This document shows, piece after piece, positions 51,250-63,660 of a DNA stretch of 64,000 nt (position 1 is the stretch's first letter; each line of letters starts with the position of its first letter). The notes below the pieces were generated by a model. It saw only the letters and a program-made list of their open reading frames with translations. It was not told where the DNA came from and searched no databases. The DNA is from Stenotrophomonas maltophilia (GTDB taxonomy: Bacteria > Pseudomonadota > Gammaproteobacteria > Xanthomonadales > Xanthomonadaceae): the NCBI RefSeq assembly GCF_002799155.1, contig NZ_NERD01000002.1, forward strand, positions 1,798,001-1,862,000, written 5' to 3'. The position numbers were made by a program, and so were the translations under genes.

Positions 51250-52689
51250 ATGAGAGATCTGAACGATGCGATTGCCGATGTCGAAACCGATATCGGCCAG
51301 GTGCAGGCACAACTGGCCGCGCGTGGCGACCAGTGCCGGGAGCTGATCAAGGAACAGGAAGCGTTGCACGGCCGGGTCCGCGAAGACTTCAATGCACTGG
51401 CCCGGCTGCAGGCCGAAGCCGCCACTGATTCGCCGCCGGTGGTGGCCAGGGACCTGCTGCAGCAGTCCAGCGCCGACCTGCAACGCCGCGATCGCAAAGC
51501 GGCGGTGCTGGCCGACGAGCTGCAGGCGCTGCTGGACATCGAACATTCGCTGCAGCAGCGCTCGCAGGAGGCCGTTGCCGCACGCGACGCCGCCGGCGGA
51601 CAGTGGCAGGCCCTGCAGGACCAGGTGGGCACCACGCTGGCAGCCGAACCCACCTACAGGGTGCTGCAGGACGAGCTGCAGCTGGCCGAGGCGCGTGCCG
51701 GCACCGTGGAGCGCATGGCCGCCTCTGCGCAGTCGGAGCATGATGCCAAGGCCGGCGCCTACCAGGCCGACCCGATCTTCATGTACCTGCACCGACGCAG
51801 CTTCGGTAGCGCGGCCTATCGGGGCTGGCCGCTGGTGCGCACCGTCGATGGCTGGCTGGCCGAGCTGTGCGGCTTCGACCGCGCCCGCCGCGAGTACGCC
51901 ACGCTGGTCGAGCTTCCGCCCTATCTGCAGGAACATGCCGAACGGGCCCGTGCCGACGTCGAGACCGCCCGCCAGCCGGTACAGCAGGCCCGCGACGCCG
52001 CCCTCGCCCACGCCGGTGGCGACCCGCTGCGCCAGCAGCTGCACGCGGCGCAGAGCGCCGTGGCGCAGGCACTGTTGGCCGAGCAACTGCATCGGCAGAC
52101 CGTGGATGCCAAGCAGGCACAGATCGATGGTTTCCGCAGCTGGACCGATGCCGAAGGCAGCGCCCTGCTGACCGCGCTGGCGCGCACGCTGTCGGCCAAG
52201 AGCATGGACGACCTGTACCGCCGCGTTGCCGCCACCGCCTCCGGCGACGACGATGCCGTGCTCGAACGCATCCATGGCAGTCGCCTGCGCCTGGGCGAGA
52301 TCGACGGCCTGGTGGTTGAGCACACCCGCGAAATGGCCACACTGAAGAAACGCCTGGACAGCCTGCAGGCTGCGCGCAGGAGCTACCAGGCCGCTGCGGA
52401 TATCGAACGCCAGGCCTACGAGGCGCCGAGCTACCGCGCCGCCGCCCCCGCCACCGTCGCCGCGTCCTTCTTCAGCACCCCCAGCAGCCGAAGCGTCCCC
52501 CGCTCCTCTGGCAGCCTGTTCGACCTGCTTGCGGGCGGATCCAGCAGTTCCAGCTCTCGTTCGGGCTCACGTTCAAGTTCCAGCTCGAGATCGAGTTCCA
52601 GTTCCAGTTCCAGTTCCAGCGGCAGCAGCTTCCACAGCGGCGGCGGCATCAGCGGTGGCGGTGGCTTCAAGACTGGCGGCGGCTTCTAG
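51250..52689 (+). CDS. Soluble coiled-coil protein with Ser/Gly-rich tail, third cassette gene
   Basis: This is a 479-residue protein with no signal peptide. Residues 1-180 and 240-400 are heptad-rich helices. A central segment with MYLHRRSFGSAAYRGWPLVR and WLAELCGFDRARREYA is the only non-coiled part and may bind a partner. The last 60 residues are low complexity: about 30 Ser with Arg, then GGGISGGGGFKTGGGF, encoded by TCCAGT-like repeats. AAGGA precedes the ATG. The TAG stop overlaps the convergent ltrA stop by 3 bases. The function is unknown. Confidence 0.6.
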   Translation: MRDLNDAIADVETDIGQVQAQLAARGDQCRELIKEQEALHGRVREDFNALARLQAEAATDSPPVVARDLLQQSSADLQRRDRKAAVLADELQALLDIEHSLQQRSQEAVAARDAAGGQWQALQDQVGTTLAAEPTYRVLQDELQLAEARAGTVERMAASAQSEHDAKAGAYQADPIFMYLHRRSFGSAAYRGWPLVRTVDGWLAELCGFDRARREYATLVELPPYLQEHAERARADVETARQPVQQARDAALAHAGGDPLRQQLHAAQSAVAQALLAEQLHRQTVDAKQAQIDGFRSWTDAEGSALLTALARTLSAKSMDDLYRRVAATASGDDDAVLERIHGSRLRLGEIDGLVVEHTREMATLKKRLDSLQAARRSYQAAADIERQAYEAPSYRAAAPATVAASFFSTPSSRSVPRSSGSLFDLLAGGSSSSSSRSGSRSSSSSRSSSSSSSSSSGSSFHSGGGISGGGGFKTGGGF

Positions 52690-53864
52690 CCCTGCACCTG
52701 CCGGGTGCGCCGCTTCAGCCGCGTATCCAGCAGTCCCACGCCCAGCAGCACCAGGCTGGTCAGCCATCCGGCGGCCAGCAGGTGCATCCATGGCAACAGC
52801 GGGCACAGCACCAGCAGCGCGGCGGCGCCCAGCAGGTGCGAGCGCGGCGCGTGCCCATAGACCACGCGCTTGTACAGCGCGCTGCCCAGCAGATAGATCA
52901 GCGGGCCCGCCACCATCACGGTGGCGTACACCGGGGTGACGGCCGCCGCCGGATGGTCCATGACCAGATCGTTGCCCACCGCCGTGGCGATGATGCCGGC
53001 GATCAGCAGCGCGTGCACGTAGTGGAAGTTGGCGCCCATCCGCCCGGGGTCTTCGGCATGGGTGATGGCCTCGGTGGCATCGCGGCTGGAGATGCCGAAG
53101 TACAGCCACCACATGGCAATCGTGCCAGCGAAGGTGGCAAGCACCGCGGATACCACCTGCAGGCTCCAGTGCTCGACCTCGCTCAGCACGCCACCGGTGG
53201 CCAGCAACGTCTCGCCCAGTGCGACGATGACGAACAACTGGCAACGTTCGGCCAGGTGGCCGCCCTCGATGGTCCAGTCGCGGGTGCGCGAATGCCCCAT
53301 GCCCGGGAACGCAAATCCGAACATCGGCGAGATGTACTCGCAGGCCACGGCTACCGCCCACAGTGCCAGCCGCAGATTGCCTTCTGCCGCGGCACCAGCC
53401 AGCCAGAAGCAGGCCGAGACGCTGACCCAGGCCAGCATGCGGCGGAAGTTCGGCGCCAGTGGATGGTTGCCACCGACCTCGAACAGCACGAACGCGGTTC
53501 GCCCCACCTGCATCGTGGCGTAGGCCCCGGCGAACATCCAGGCGCGATCGGCGAACGCCTCGGGAATGGACGAGGACATCAGCAGTGCCAGCAGCATGGT
53601 GGCGAACAGCAGCCCGCGGATGCGCGGTGCCTGTGGGTCGAACCAGCTGCTGACCCAGCAGGCGTATTGCCAGCCCAGCCAGACCGCGAACCACAGCACC
53701 AGCGCCTGCATCACGCCGGCCATGTCCAGGTGGTGCAGCAGGTGATGGCTGAGCTGGGTGACCGCGAACACGTAGACCAGATCGAAGAACAGTTCTTCGT
53801 AGGTCACGCGGGCATGATGGCCATCGCGGTGGCGCAGCGCGGGCAGGCGCAGTCGGGGACTCAT
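52686..53864 (-). CDS. ltrA: LtrA-family membrane protein (low temperature requirement)
   Basis: This 392-residue inner-membrane protein has about ten to twelve helices. The N-terminal HARVTYEELFFDLVYVFAVTQLSHHLL and later GHLAERCQLFVIVALGETLLATG are the LtrA family signatures. The name comes from a Listeria mutant unable to grow in the cold; the molecular role is unknown. A strong AAGGAG sits 4 bases before the ATG at 53864. It is preceded at 8 bases by a small membrane protein gene on the same strand. Confidence 0.88.
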   Translation of the reverse strand: MSPRLRLPALRHRDGHHARVTYEELFFDLVYVFAVTQLSHHLLHHLDMAGVMQALVLWFAVWLGWQYACWVSSWFDPQAPRIRGLLFATMLLALLMSSSIPEAFADRAWMFAGAYATMQVGRTAFVLFEVGGNHPLAPNFRRMLAWVSVSACFWLAGAAAEGNLRLALWAVAVACEYISPMFGFAFPGMGHSRTRDWTIEGGHLAERCQLFVIVALGETLLATGGVLSEVEHWSLQVVSAVLATFAGTIAMWWLYFGISSRDATEAITHAEDPGRMGANFHYVHALLIAGIIATAVGNDLVMDHPAAAVTPVYATVMVAGPLIYLLGSALYKRVVYGHAPRSHLLGAAALLVLCPLLPWMHLLAAGWLTSLVLLGVGLLDTRLKRRTRQVQG

Positions 53865-53872
53865 GGAACTCC

Positions 53873-54139
53873 TTAGCGCGCCAGGCGCCAGTACAGGAAA
53901 CCGGCCAGCAGCGCCGGTACGGCGAACACCAGCAGCAGGATCGGCAGCTCCTCGCGTACTGCATAACCGGCCTTGCTGACCCCTACCCACATGTTGGCCA
54001 CGGCCACCAGCAGCCAGGTGGCAATGAATGCGATCAGCGCCGTGGGCAGTTGCGAGGTGCCCACGCTCCAGAGATGGCCGAACAGCAGGAACACCCCCAG
54101 CAGCAGGACGCCTGCGGTGATCACCAGCATCACATGCAT
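53873..54139 (-). CDS. Small three-helix membrane protein co-transcribed with ltrA
   Basis: This 88-residue protein has three helices (about 3-21, 33-52 and 64-84) and the loop ANMWVGVSKAGYAVREELP, which is well conserved in form in small inner-membrane proteins. AAGGAGAG precedes the ATG. Eight bases separate its stop from the ltrA start, so both are one transcript. The function is unknown. Confidence 0.75.
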   Translation of the reverse strand: MHVMLVITAGVLLLGVFLLFGHLWSVGTSQLPTALIAFIATWLLVAVANMWVGVSKAGYAVREELPILLLVFAVPALLAGFLYWRLAR

Positions 54140-54344
54140 CTATCGCTCTCCTTGTACCCGCAGGCAGGCTAGCCCGGGCCGATTCTGCGCTCCAGCCGAT
54201 GATCGTGGTTTCACCTTCCAGCCGCAGCGAACAATCGGCCGGGCCAGCGGCACATGGCAAACGCGAACGGTTCCCATTAGTATTGTGTCATCGTGCAGGG
54301 GAAGCCCTCCCTGTGCTCACCCTTCGCCTTTGCCGCCCGTCCGG

Positions 54345-54869
54345 ATGTCCCAGCCACCCTCGCCCCACCCGCCCGCGCTGTCGCTGGTGTCTTCGCTGGT
54401 GCGCCACTACGAGGAGCTGGTGGATTACCTGCATCACCGCTTCCGCTCACCCGGGCTGGCCCGCGAGGTGGTCCACGATGTCTGCGTGCGCCTGCTGGAG
54501 CGTCCGCTCGTGCACGACCCACGGCAACCGATCGCGCTGCTGCGCCGGATCGCACACGACGCGGCGGTGGACCGCTGCCGCGCTGAAGACCTGCGCCGGC
54601 ACTGGGTCGAGGCGCGCGCTGAACTGCCCGAGGGCGCGTGCCCGCGCCCCGGACCCGAGCAGCAGGCGCAGGGCATGCGCGCGCTTGAGCAGTTGAGCGT
54701 CACCATCGAGCGGATGCCCTGCCGGCGCCAGCAGGTGTTCATCCTGCACAAGATCCATGAACTGCCACAGGCAGAGGTTGCGCAGCGCATGGGCATCGGC
54801 CTGAAGGCGGTGGAGCGCCACCTGCGCCTGGCGATGGCCGACTGCCGCCTGCACGCGGGGCTGCAGTGA
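54345..54869 (+). CDS. FecI-like ECF sigma factor for iron uptake
   Basis: This 174-residue sigma factor has region 2 (LVRHYEELVDYLHHRFRSPG, VVHDVCVRLLER) and region 4 (RMPCRRQQVFILHKIHELPQAEVAQRMGIG, then VERHLRLAMADC). It is the first gene of a sigma, anti-sigma and receptor unit: outer-membrane occupancy signals through FecR to release this factor, which then transcribes the receptor gene. The GTG of fecR overlaps its TGA. Confidence 0.88.
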   Translation: MSQPPSPHPPALSLVSSLVRHYEELVDYLHHRFRSPGLAREVVHDVCVRLLERPLVHDPRQPIALLRRIAHDAAVDRCRAEDLRRHWVEARAELPEGACPRPGPEQQAQGMRALEQLSVTIERMPCRRQQVFILHKIHELPQAEVAQRMGIGLKAVERHLRLAMADCRLHAGLQ

Positions 54870-55711
54870 GCCGCACGCCCGCCCCTTCCGAACCCGCGCC
54901 GCCACCCGCCTCCGCCGAGCAGGTGCTGGAGCAGCACCGCGATGCATTGAAGCAACGCTTCCCGCTGCCGAGCCCCGGGGCACTGCAGCGCCGGCGCAGC
55001 GCTGGCCCCGCGAAGGGCGCGCTGGCCTTGCTGCTGGTGGCCGCCGGCGCCTTGCTGGCCGCCGACCCGGCCTGGCAGGTGCGCGATTACCAGACCGCCG
55101 TCGGCGAACGCCGCAACGTCACCCTGCCCGACGGCAGCCAGGTACTGCTCGATGCCGGCACCCGCGTGCAGGTACGCCGTCATCTGCGCTCGCGGCAGGT
55201 GCTGCTGGTGCGCGGCCAGGCGCGCTTCGAGGTGCAGCACTCGGCCTGGCGCCGCTTCCAGGTCGATGCTGGCCCGGTGCATGTACGCAACTACGGCACC
55301 GTGTTCGACGTGGACCGCCAGGGTGACCTGAGCGAGGTGACCCTGTGGCGCGGCGCGGTGGGCGTGCGGGTCGACGGCAGCGAGGCCGAGCAACGGCTGA
55401 AGCCGGGCCAGCGCCTGCTGGCCCAGGCAGGATCGCTGTCGCCCCCCGAAGCCGTCAGCCCGGACCGGGCCGACTGGACCCACGGGCGGCTGCAGTTCGA
55501 TCGGCTGCCGCTGTCGGAGGTGCTGCGCATCCTGCAGCGCTACCACGACCGCCCGATCGTGCTGGATGACCCGGCGCTGGGCCCGCTGCTGGTCTCGGGC
55601 GTGTTCGATGCCGATCGCGCCGAGACCGCCGTGGCACTGCTGCCGGACATCCTGCCGGTGCAGCTGCAGACCGCCGCCGATGGCAGCCTGCACCTGCGCG
55701 CCCGCGATTGA
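54866..55711 (+). CDS. FecR-like anti-sigma/sigma regulator
   Basis: This is a 281-residue single-pass inner-membrane protein. The cytoplasmic N-terminus lacks most of the usual FecR leader domain (WxxWL motif not evident). The helix is at about residues 50-66 (GALALLLVAAGALLAA), followed by a periplasmic FecR domain with TLPDGSQVLLDAGTRVQV, ARFEVQHSAWRRFQVDAGPVHV and a STN-like C-terminal part. GTG start, coupled to the sigma gene. It senses the signalling domain of the receptor downstream. Confidence 0.87.
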   Translation: MSRTPAPSEPAPPPASAEQVLEQHRDALKQRFPLPSPGALQRRRSAGPAKGALALLLVAAGALLAADPAWQVRDYQTAVGERRNVTLPDGSQVLLDAGTRVQVRRHLRSRQVLLVRGQARFEVQHSAWRRFQVDAGPVHVRNYGTVFDVDRQGDLSEVTLWRGAVGVRVDGSEAEQRLKPGQRLLAQAGSLSPPEAVSPDRADWTHGRLQFDRLPLSEVLRILQRYHDRPIVLDDPALGPLLVSGVFDADRAETAVALLPDILPVQLQTAADGSLHLRARD

Positions 55712-55782
55712 TCGCCGTCGCGAGGGTGGGTTGTGCGCCCTCCCATCCGGCAGGTGTCTGAACCCCTCCGAAGGACCTCCGC

Positions 55783-59177
<3,395 letters not shown>

Positions 59178-59181
59178 TTTT

Positions 59182-59219
59182 GTAGCGCCGAAGGGTGCCG
59201 GCCAACATGGCCGGCACCC
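59182..59219. repeat. GTAG-headed palindrome serving as terminator between convergent genes
   Basis: A GTAG head (59182-59185), then GGGTGCCGGCCA (59193-59204), a 3-base loop and the perfect complement TGGCCGGCACCC (59208-59219). It starts 4 bases after the blaL1 stop and ends 8 bases before the stop of the convergent DUF411 gene. Confidence 0.75.
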
Positions 59220-59227
59220 GCTGCCTG

Positions 59228-59767
59228 TCAGCCACCCTGCCCGTGCTGGGCGAACGGTTCGGTGGTGCCATCGTTGCGCACCAGTTCGACGGTGTACGGC
59301 TGCACGTAGCCGTCCGGCATTTCCATGCCCGGCGAGCCGGCCGGCATGCCGGGCAGTACCAGCCCGCGCGCTGCCGGGCGTTCGGCCAGCAGGCGCTTGA
59401 TGTCCCCGGCCGGGATATGGCCTTCGACCACGTAGCCGCCAATCTCGGCGGTGTGGCAGGAGCCCTTGCCGACCGGCACGCCGAGGCGAAGCTTGATCGG
59501 GTTCATGTCATCGGTATCACGTACGTCCACCTGGAAGCCTTCAGCCTTCAGATGATCGACCCATATGCCGCAGCAGCCACAGCTGGCGGTCTTGTGCACG
59601 ATGGCGATGGGCAGTGCCGGGTCCAGTCTGGCCGGGCTGGCCTTGATGGGCGCCGCCGGTGCCTCGCTGGCGACCGGTGCGGCAGCGGATTCTTCGGCAG
59701 CACGTGCGCAGGCGGCCGTGGCCAGCACGCTGCCCAGCAGCAGGCCGAGGGAGAGAGAACGGTTCAT
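59228..59767 (-). CDS. DUF411 putative periplasmic metal-binding protein
   Basis: This 179-residue exported protein has a signal peptide with a lipobox-like LATAACA (possible lipoprotein), an Ala/Pro linker, then the DUF411 domain with TASCGCCGIWVDHLKAEGF, GKGSCHTAEIGGYVVEGHIP and LVLPGMPAGSPGMEMP. The Cys cluster and Met-rich stretch are typical of copper binding. It is encoded in the same direction as the CopL-like gene upstream, supporting a copper-handling role. Confidence 0.83.
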   Translation of the reverse strand: MNRSLSLGLLLGSVLATAACARAAEESAAAPVASEAPAAPIKASPARLDPALPIAIVHKTASCGCCGIWVDHLKAEGFQVDVRDTDDMNPIKLRLGVPVGKGSCHTAEIGGYVVEGHIPAGDIKRLLAERPAARGLVLPGMPAGSPGMEMPDGYVQPYTVELVRNDGTTEPFAQHGQGG

Positions 59768-59883
59768 GGTGTTGATTCCTTTGCAGATGCGGGCCATGCG
59801 GCCCGCCGCCCGCGTATCGAAGGCGCAGGCAGGGTCATGGGTAAGACAAGCAACTACGGCAGGCGCTTGAGGCCTGCAGGGAA

Positions 59884-60219
59884 TCAACCGATGGGCGGCC
59901 GCAACGGGTACGGCATTGGCGGCGATGCGCGTTGCTGGGCGCTGGCCGCCAGAGGTGCCTCACGCCAGGGCGACGCAGGGGTTCCACTCAGGGCAGCCGG
60001 CATGCCGAGACAGGCCGGCGGGCATTCGCACTCACCACTCTGGCAGACCGTTGATGTTGCCTCGTCGCAGCATCCGGGCATGGCAGCGGAATGCGGTGCG
60101 GCGCAGTGATCCGCATCGGCCGCCATGGTGTACGGCGATGAGGCAAGCGCCAGCGCCGGTGCGTTCAGCACCAGGGCAACGAGCAGCATCCATCGCAGCA
60201 GCAGGCCAGACAGGTTCAC
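59884..60219 (-). CDS. CopL-family metal-binding protein
   Basis: This is a 111-residue protein. The GTG start gives VNLSGLLLRWMLLVALVLNA, a signal peptide ending ALA, and a Cys/His/Met-rich mature part (HCAAPHSAAMPGCC, CQSGECECPPACLGM). Xanthomonas CopL is a leader-type regulator needed for copper-induced copAB expression; no copAB genes are present here, so this is a stand-alone relative. The ORF upstream of the GTG is rejected because it lacks signal-peptide logic. Confidence 0.75.
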   Translation of the reverse strand: MNLSGLLLRWMLLVALVLNAPALALASSPYTMAADADHCAAPHSAAMPGCCDEATSTVCQSGECECPPACLGMPAALSGTPASPWREAPLAASAQQRASPPMPYPLRPPIG

Positions 60220-60244
60220 CCGGCGATGATAGCCGATGCGCGCG

Positions 60245-62530
60245 TCACGCAATCGCGGCTGCCATTGCCCGCATCCGCACCGGAATCGACTTGGCTGCCG
60301 GCGTGCCACTGATCCGGTCGTAGTAGTCCAGTGGCAGCAACGGGTTCAGTTCGGGGTAGTAGCCGGCCAGCGCACCGCGCGGCATCGGGTAATCCAGCAC
60401 GGTCAGGCCTTCGATGCGCCGCTGCACGCCATCGTCACTGATGGTCTCCAGGCTGACCCGCGCTTCCTTCTCCAGCCCGCGCGCCAGCCGGTCCTCGATG
60501 TTCATGAACAGCACCATGCGATCGTTGTACACGCCACGATAGCGGTCGTTGTAGCTGTAGATGGTCGTGTTGTACTGGTCGTGCGAACGCACCGTGGCCA
60601 GCCGCAGCATGTCCGGGTCGTGCACCGGATCGTCCACGTCCAGGCCGGGCATCACCAGGATGTTGGCCTTGCCGTTGGGCGTGGGCCACACCCGGCGGCG
60701 CGGCGGAATGTCCAGATGGAAGCCGTGCGGCTGCTGGATGCGCTCGTTGAAGCCGGTGTAGATCTCCGGGTACACGGCGGCGATCAGCTCGCGGATGGGG
60801 GTGTAGTCATGCATGCAGCCTGCCCAGTCGACCCTGCTGTGCGGCAACGTGGCCATCGCCATGCGGCAGACGATCTCGACCTCGGGCAATACCTCGGCAC
60901 TGACCGGTTCCAGCACACCGCGCGATGCGGTGACGTTCGACATCGCGTCTTCGATGGTGACGAACTGCTCGCCGGCCGGCGTGACGATGCGCTCCGAGCG
61001 CGCCACCACCGGCAGGATCAAGGCATCGCGGCCATGCACCAGGTGACCCCGATTGAGCTTGGTGGCGATGCCGACGGTCAGCTCCAGGCTACGCATGGCC
61101 TCGTACGCGCGCGGCGTATCGGGCACGGCGTGGATGAAGTTGCCGCCCAGGCCGATGAACACTTTGGCGCTGCCATCCAGCATCGCCTCGATCGACTCGA
61201 CCACGTGATGGCCGTGCTCGCGCGGCGGATCGAAGCCGAACACCTGCTGCACGCGGTCCAGGTAGGCCGGTTTGGGCTTCTCGTCGATGCCGACGGTGCG
61301 GTCGCCCTGCACATTGGAATGCCCGCGGATCGGCCCGATGCCGGCGCCGGGCTTGCCAAAATTGCCGCGCAGCATCAGCAGGTTGGCCACCTGCTGCAGC
61401 AGGTGCGAGCCGTACTGGTGCTGGGTCAGGCCCATGCCGTAGCAGATCACGGTGGCCTTGGAACGGATGTAGATCTCCGCACACCGACGGATCTGCGCCT
61501 GCGAAATGCCGGACACCTGCACGATCTGGCCCCAGTCCTGCGCCAGCACGTCCTCGCGCAGCGCCTCCAGGCCCACGGTGTGTTCGGCCAGGAAGTCGTG
61601 GTCGAGCACGCGCTCGCCCTGCGCTTCGCGCTCGAACATCACCTTCATCATGCCCTTGATCAGGGCCAGGTCGCCGCCGATGCGGATGTGCACGAACTCG
61701 CTGGTGATCTCGGTCGAACCGAACGTGGCCATCTGCACCACGTCCTGCGGCTCGGCGAAGCGGATCAATGCGCGCTCGGGCATCGGGTTCACCGCCACGA
61801 TCGGAATGCCGCGTTTGCGCGCTTCAACCAGGTTGCTCATCATCCGCGGCGAATTGGTGCCGGTGTTCTGGCCGATCACGAAGATCGCCTCGGCATGCTC
61901 GAAATCCTGCAGCACGATGGTGCCCTTGCCCACCCCGATGGCCGGCGGCAGGCCACGGCTGGTCGGTTCGTGGCACATGTTCGAGCAGTCCGGGAAGTTG
62001 TTGGTGCCGAACTCGCGCACGAAGATCGAGTACAGGAACGCGGCTTCGTTGGGCGTGCGACCGGAGGTGTAGAACTCTGCCTGGTGTGGGCTGTCCAGCG
62101 CCTGCAGGTGGCGGCCGATCAGCGCGAAGGCATCGTCCCAGCTGCACGGCACGTAATGGTCGGTCGCCGCGTCGTAGCGCATCGGCTCGGTCAGCCGGCC
62201 CTGCATCTCCAGCCAGTAGTCGGTCTGCGCCATCAGTTCGGTGACCGTGTGCCGGGCAAACAGCTCGCGGCCGGCACGGAACTGGGTGGCTTCCCAGGCC
62301 AGTGCCTTTGCGCCGTTCTCGCAGAACTCCAGCTTCCTTCGTTCGTCAGCATCGGGGAACGCGCAGCTGGGGCACTTGAAGCCGCCGGGCTGGTTCATTG
62401 CCAGCAACGCCTTCGACCCCTTGCCGATCACGCTCTGCTGCAGCAGCACCTTGGCGGTGGCGCCGGCGGCACCCCAGCCACCGGCCGGCTGGTTGTAGGG
62501 CTTGTAACGCGGCGGTTTCTGCTCGGGCAT
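60245..62530 (-). CDS. FdhF/YdeP-family molybdopterin oxidoreductase
   Basis: This 761-residue cytoplasmic oxidoreductase of the DMSO reductase superfamily has the length of E. coli YdeP (implicated in acid resistance). The N-terminal GGFKCPSCAFPD is the family variant that replaces the usual Fe-S motif. Cofactor-binding segments include CSNMCHEPTSRGL, VIGQNTGTNSPRMM, GMGLTQHQYG and GNFGKPGAGIGPIRGHSNVQGD. The position of the metal ligand (Cys of SNMCHEP) is inferred. It is divergent from fdhD, whose product sulfurates such cofactors. The substrate is unknown. Confidence 0.88.
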   Translation of the reverse strand: MPEQKPPRYKPYNQPAGGWGAAGATAKVLLQQSVIGKGSKALLAMNQPGGFKCPSCAFPDADERRKLEFCENGAKALAWEATQFRAGRELFARHTVTELMAQTDYWLEMQGRLTEPMRYDAATDHYVPCSWDDAFALIGRHLQALDSPHQAEFYTSGRTPNEAAFLYSIFVREFGTNNFPDCSNMCHEPTSRGLPPAIGVGKGTIVLQDFEHAEAIFVIGQNTGTNSPRMMSNLVEARKRGIPIVAVNPMPERALIRFAEPQDVVQMATFGSTEITSEFVHIRIGGDLALIKGMMKVMFEREAQGERVLDHDFLAEHTVGLEALREDVLAQDWGQIVQVSGISQAQIRRCAEIYIRSKATVICYGMGLTQHQYGSHLLQQVANLLMLRGNFGKPGAGIGPIRGHSNVQGDRTVGIDEKPKPAYLDRVQQVFGFDPPREHGHHVVESIEAMLDGSAKVFIGLGGNFIHAVPDTPRAYEAMRSLELTVGIATKLNRGHLVHGRDALILPVVARSERIVTPAGEQFVTIEDAMSNVTASRGVLEPVSAEVLPEVEIVCRMAMATLPHSRVDWAGCMHDYTPIRELIAAVYPEIYTGFNERIQQPHGFHLDIPPRRRVWPTPNGKANILVMPGLDVDDPVHDPDMLRLATVRSHDQYNTTIYSYNDRYRGVYNDRMVLFMNIEDRLARGLEKEARVSLETISDDGVQRRIEGLTVLDYPMPRGALAGYYPELNPLLPLDYYDRISGTPAAKSIPVRMRAMAAAIA

Positions 62531-62773
62531 GTTCGGGAACCTGGCGGGAGGAACGCAGCAACGATCGCAACAACGCAGTCCGGCGGCGCTTTCGATCGCG
62601 CGGCCAGCCCCACAGTCAAGCACGGCCTATGCGGCTTCGCCAGTGCGTCAACGCCTTTTCAACGCAGCCTGCCATGACAACGGTTACACCTGCGTCAGCG
62701 CGTGGCCACTGCGCTATTCTCGAGGCCGTGGGTGGTCCACCACCTGCGTATTTCCCTTGCCCGGACGCGCTGC

Positions 62774-63622
62774 ATGCCTGATTCGACCCCACCGCACACC
62801 CCGCCTGCCGGCACGGCCCAGCGCCCGTTGCTGCGCTGGCGCAGCGAGGGGCACCAGCCGCAGGTCGACGTGGTGGCCGAAGAAGTACCGGTGGCGCTGC
62901 GTTACAACGGCGCTGCCTTCGCGGTGATGATGGCCACCCCGTGTGACCTGGAAGATTTCGCACTCGGTTTTTCACTCAGCGAAGGGCTGATCGACACTCC
63001 CTCGCAGCTGCTGTCGATCGACATCCGTCCGCAGCTGGAAGGCATCGAACTACAGATGACCGTGGCCGACGAGGCGCCCGGCGCCGACCTGGACCCGGCC
63101 AATGGGCGCCTGCTGCCCGGTCGTGGTGGCTGTGGCCTGTGTGGCACGCGCCAGCTGGAAGAAGTACTGCGCCCATTGCCGCAGATCCGCGAGCGACGCA
63201 GTTACCCGCCCGCCGCCCTGCAACGGGCGTTGGCCACCTTGGCGCAGCACCAGCCGATGAATGCGGTGAGCGGCTCCACCCACGCCGCGGCCTGGGCCGA
63301 TGCCAGCGGGCGGATCGGCTGGGTGCGCGAGGACGTCGGTCGCCACAATGCGCTGGACAAGCTGATCGGCGCCCTGCACCACAACGAACATGCCATTGAA
63401 GGCGGCCTGCTGGTGATTTCCAGCCGCGCCAGCTATGAAATGGTCAGCAAGGCGGTGCGCGCCGGCGCCAGCGTGCTGGCTGCTGTCTCGGCACCGACTG
63501 CGCTGGCGATCGACCTGGCCCGCAGTGCAGGCCTGTGCCTGGTCGGGTTCGCGCGCGAAAGCGGGTTCAATGTGTATACCCATCCCGAACGGCTTCGGCC
63601 GGACGACAGCCACGACAGCTGA
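62774..63622 (+). CDS. fdhD: Formate dehydrogenase accessory sulfurtransferase FdhD
   Basis: This 282-residue cytoplasmic protein transfers sulfur from a Cys desulfurase to the bis-MGD cofactor, an essential step for formate dehydrogenase-type enzymes. The catalytic CGLCG loop is C120-C123. LEDFALGFSLSEGLI, DVGRHNALDKLIG, SRASYEMVSKAVRAG and the C-terminal VYTHPERL are conserved. It is placed divergently from the YdeP-type enzyme, the likely client. The ATG at 62774 is preferred over the longer frame from 62702. Confidence 0.92.
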   Translation: MPDSTPPHTPPAGTAQRPLLRWRSEGHQPQVDVVAEEVPVALRYNGAAFAVMMATPCDLEDFALGFSLSEGLIDTPSQLLSIDIRPQLEGIELQMTVADEAPGADLDPANGRLLPGRGGCGLCGTRQLEEVLRPLPQIRERRSYPPAALQRALATLAQHQPMNAVSGSTHAAAWADASGRIGWVREDVGRHNALDKLIGALHHNEHAIEGGLLVISSRASYEMVSKAVRAGASVLAAVSAPTALAIDLARSAGLCLVGFARESGFNVYTHPERLRPDDSHDS

Positions 63623-63626
63623 GAAC

Positions 63627-63651
63627 GGCCGGGAGCAACGCGCCCCCGGCC
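63627..63651. terminator. Hairpin between convergent genes
   Basis: GGCCGGG (63627-63633) pairs with CCCGGCC (63645-63651) around an 11-base loop, midway between the fdhD stop and the stop of the next, convergent gene at 63661. No T-run. Confidence 0.45.
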
Positions 63652-63660
63652 TGATGCACC

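Noticed and set aside
60236..62677. Plus-strand frame of 813 codons opposite the YdeP-type gene
   Set aside because: His/Val/Gly-rich antisense shadow; the minus-strand gene has convincing molybdopterin motifs.
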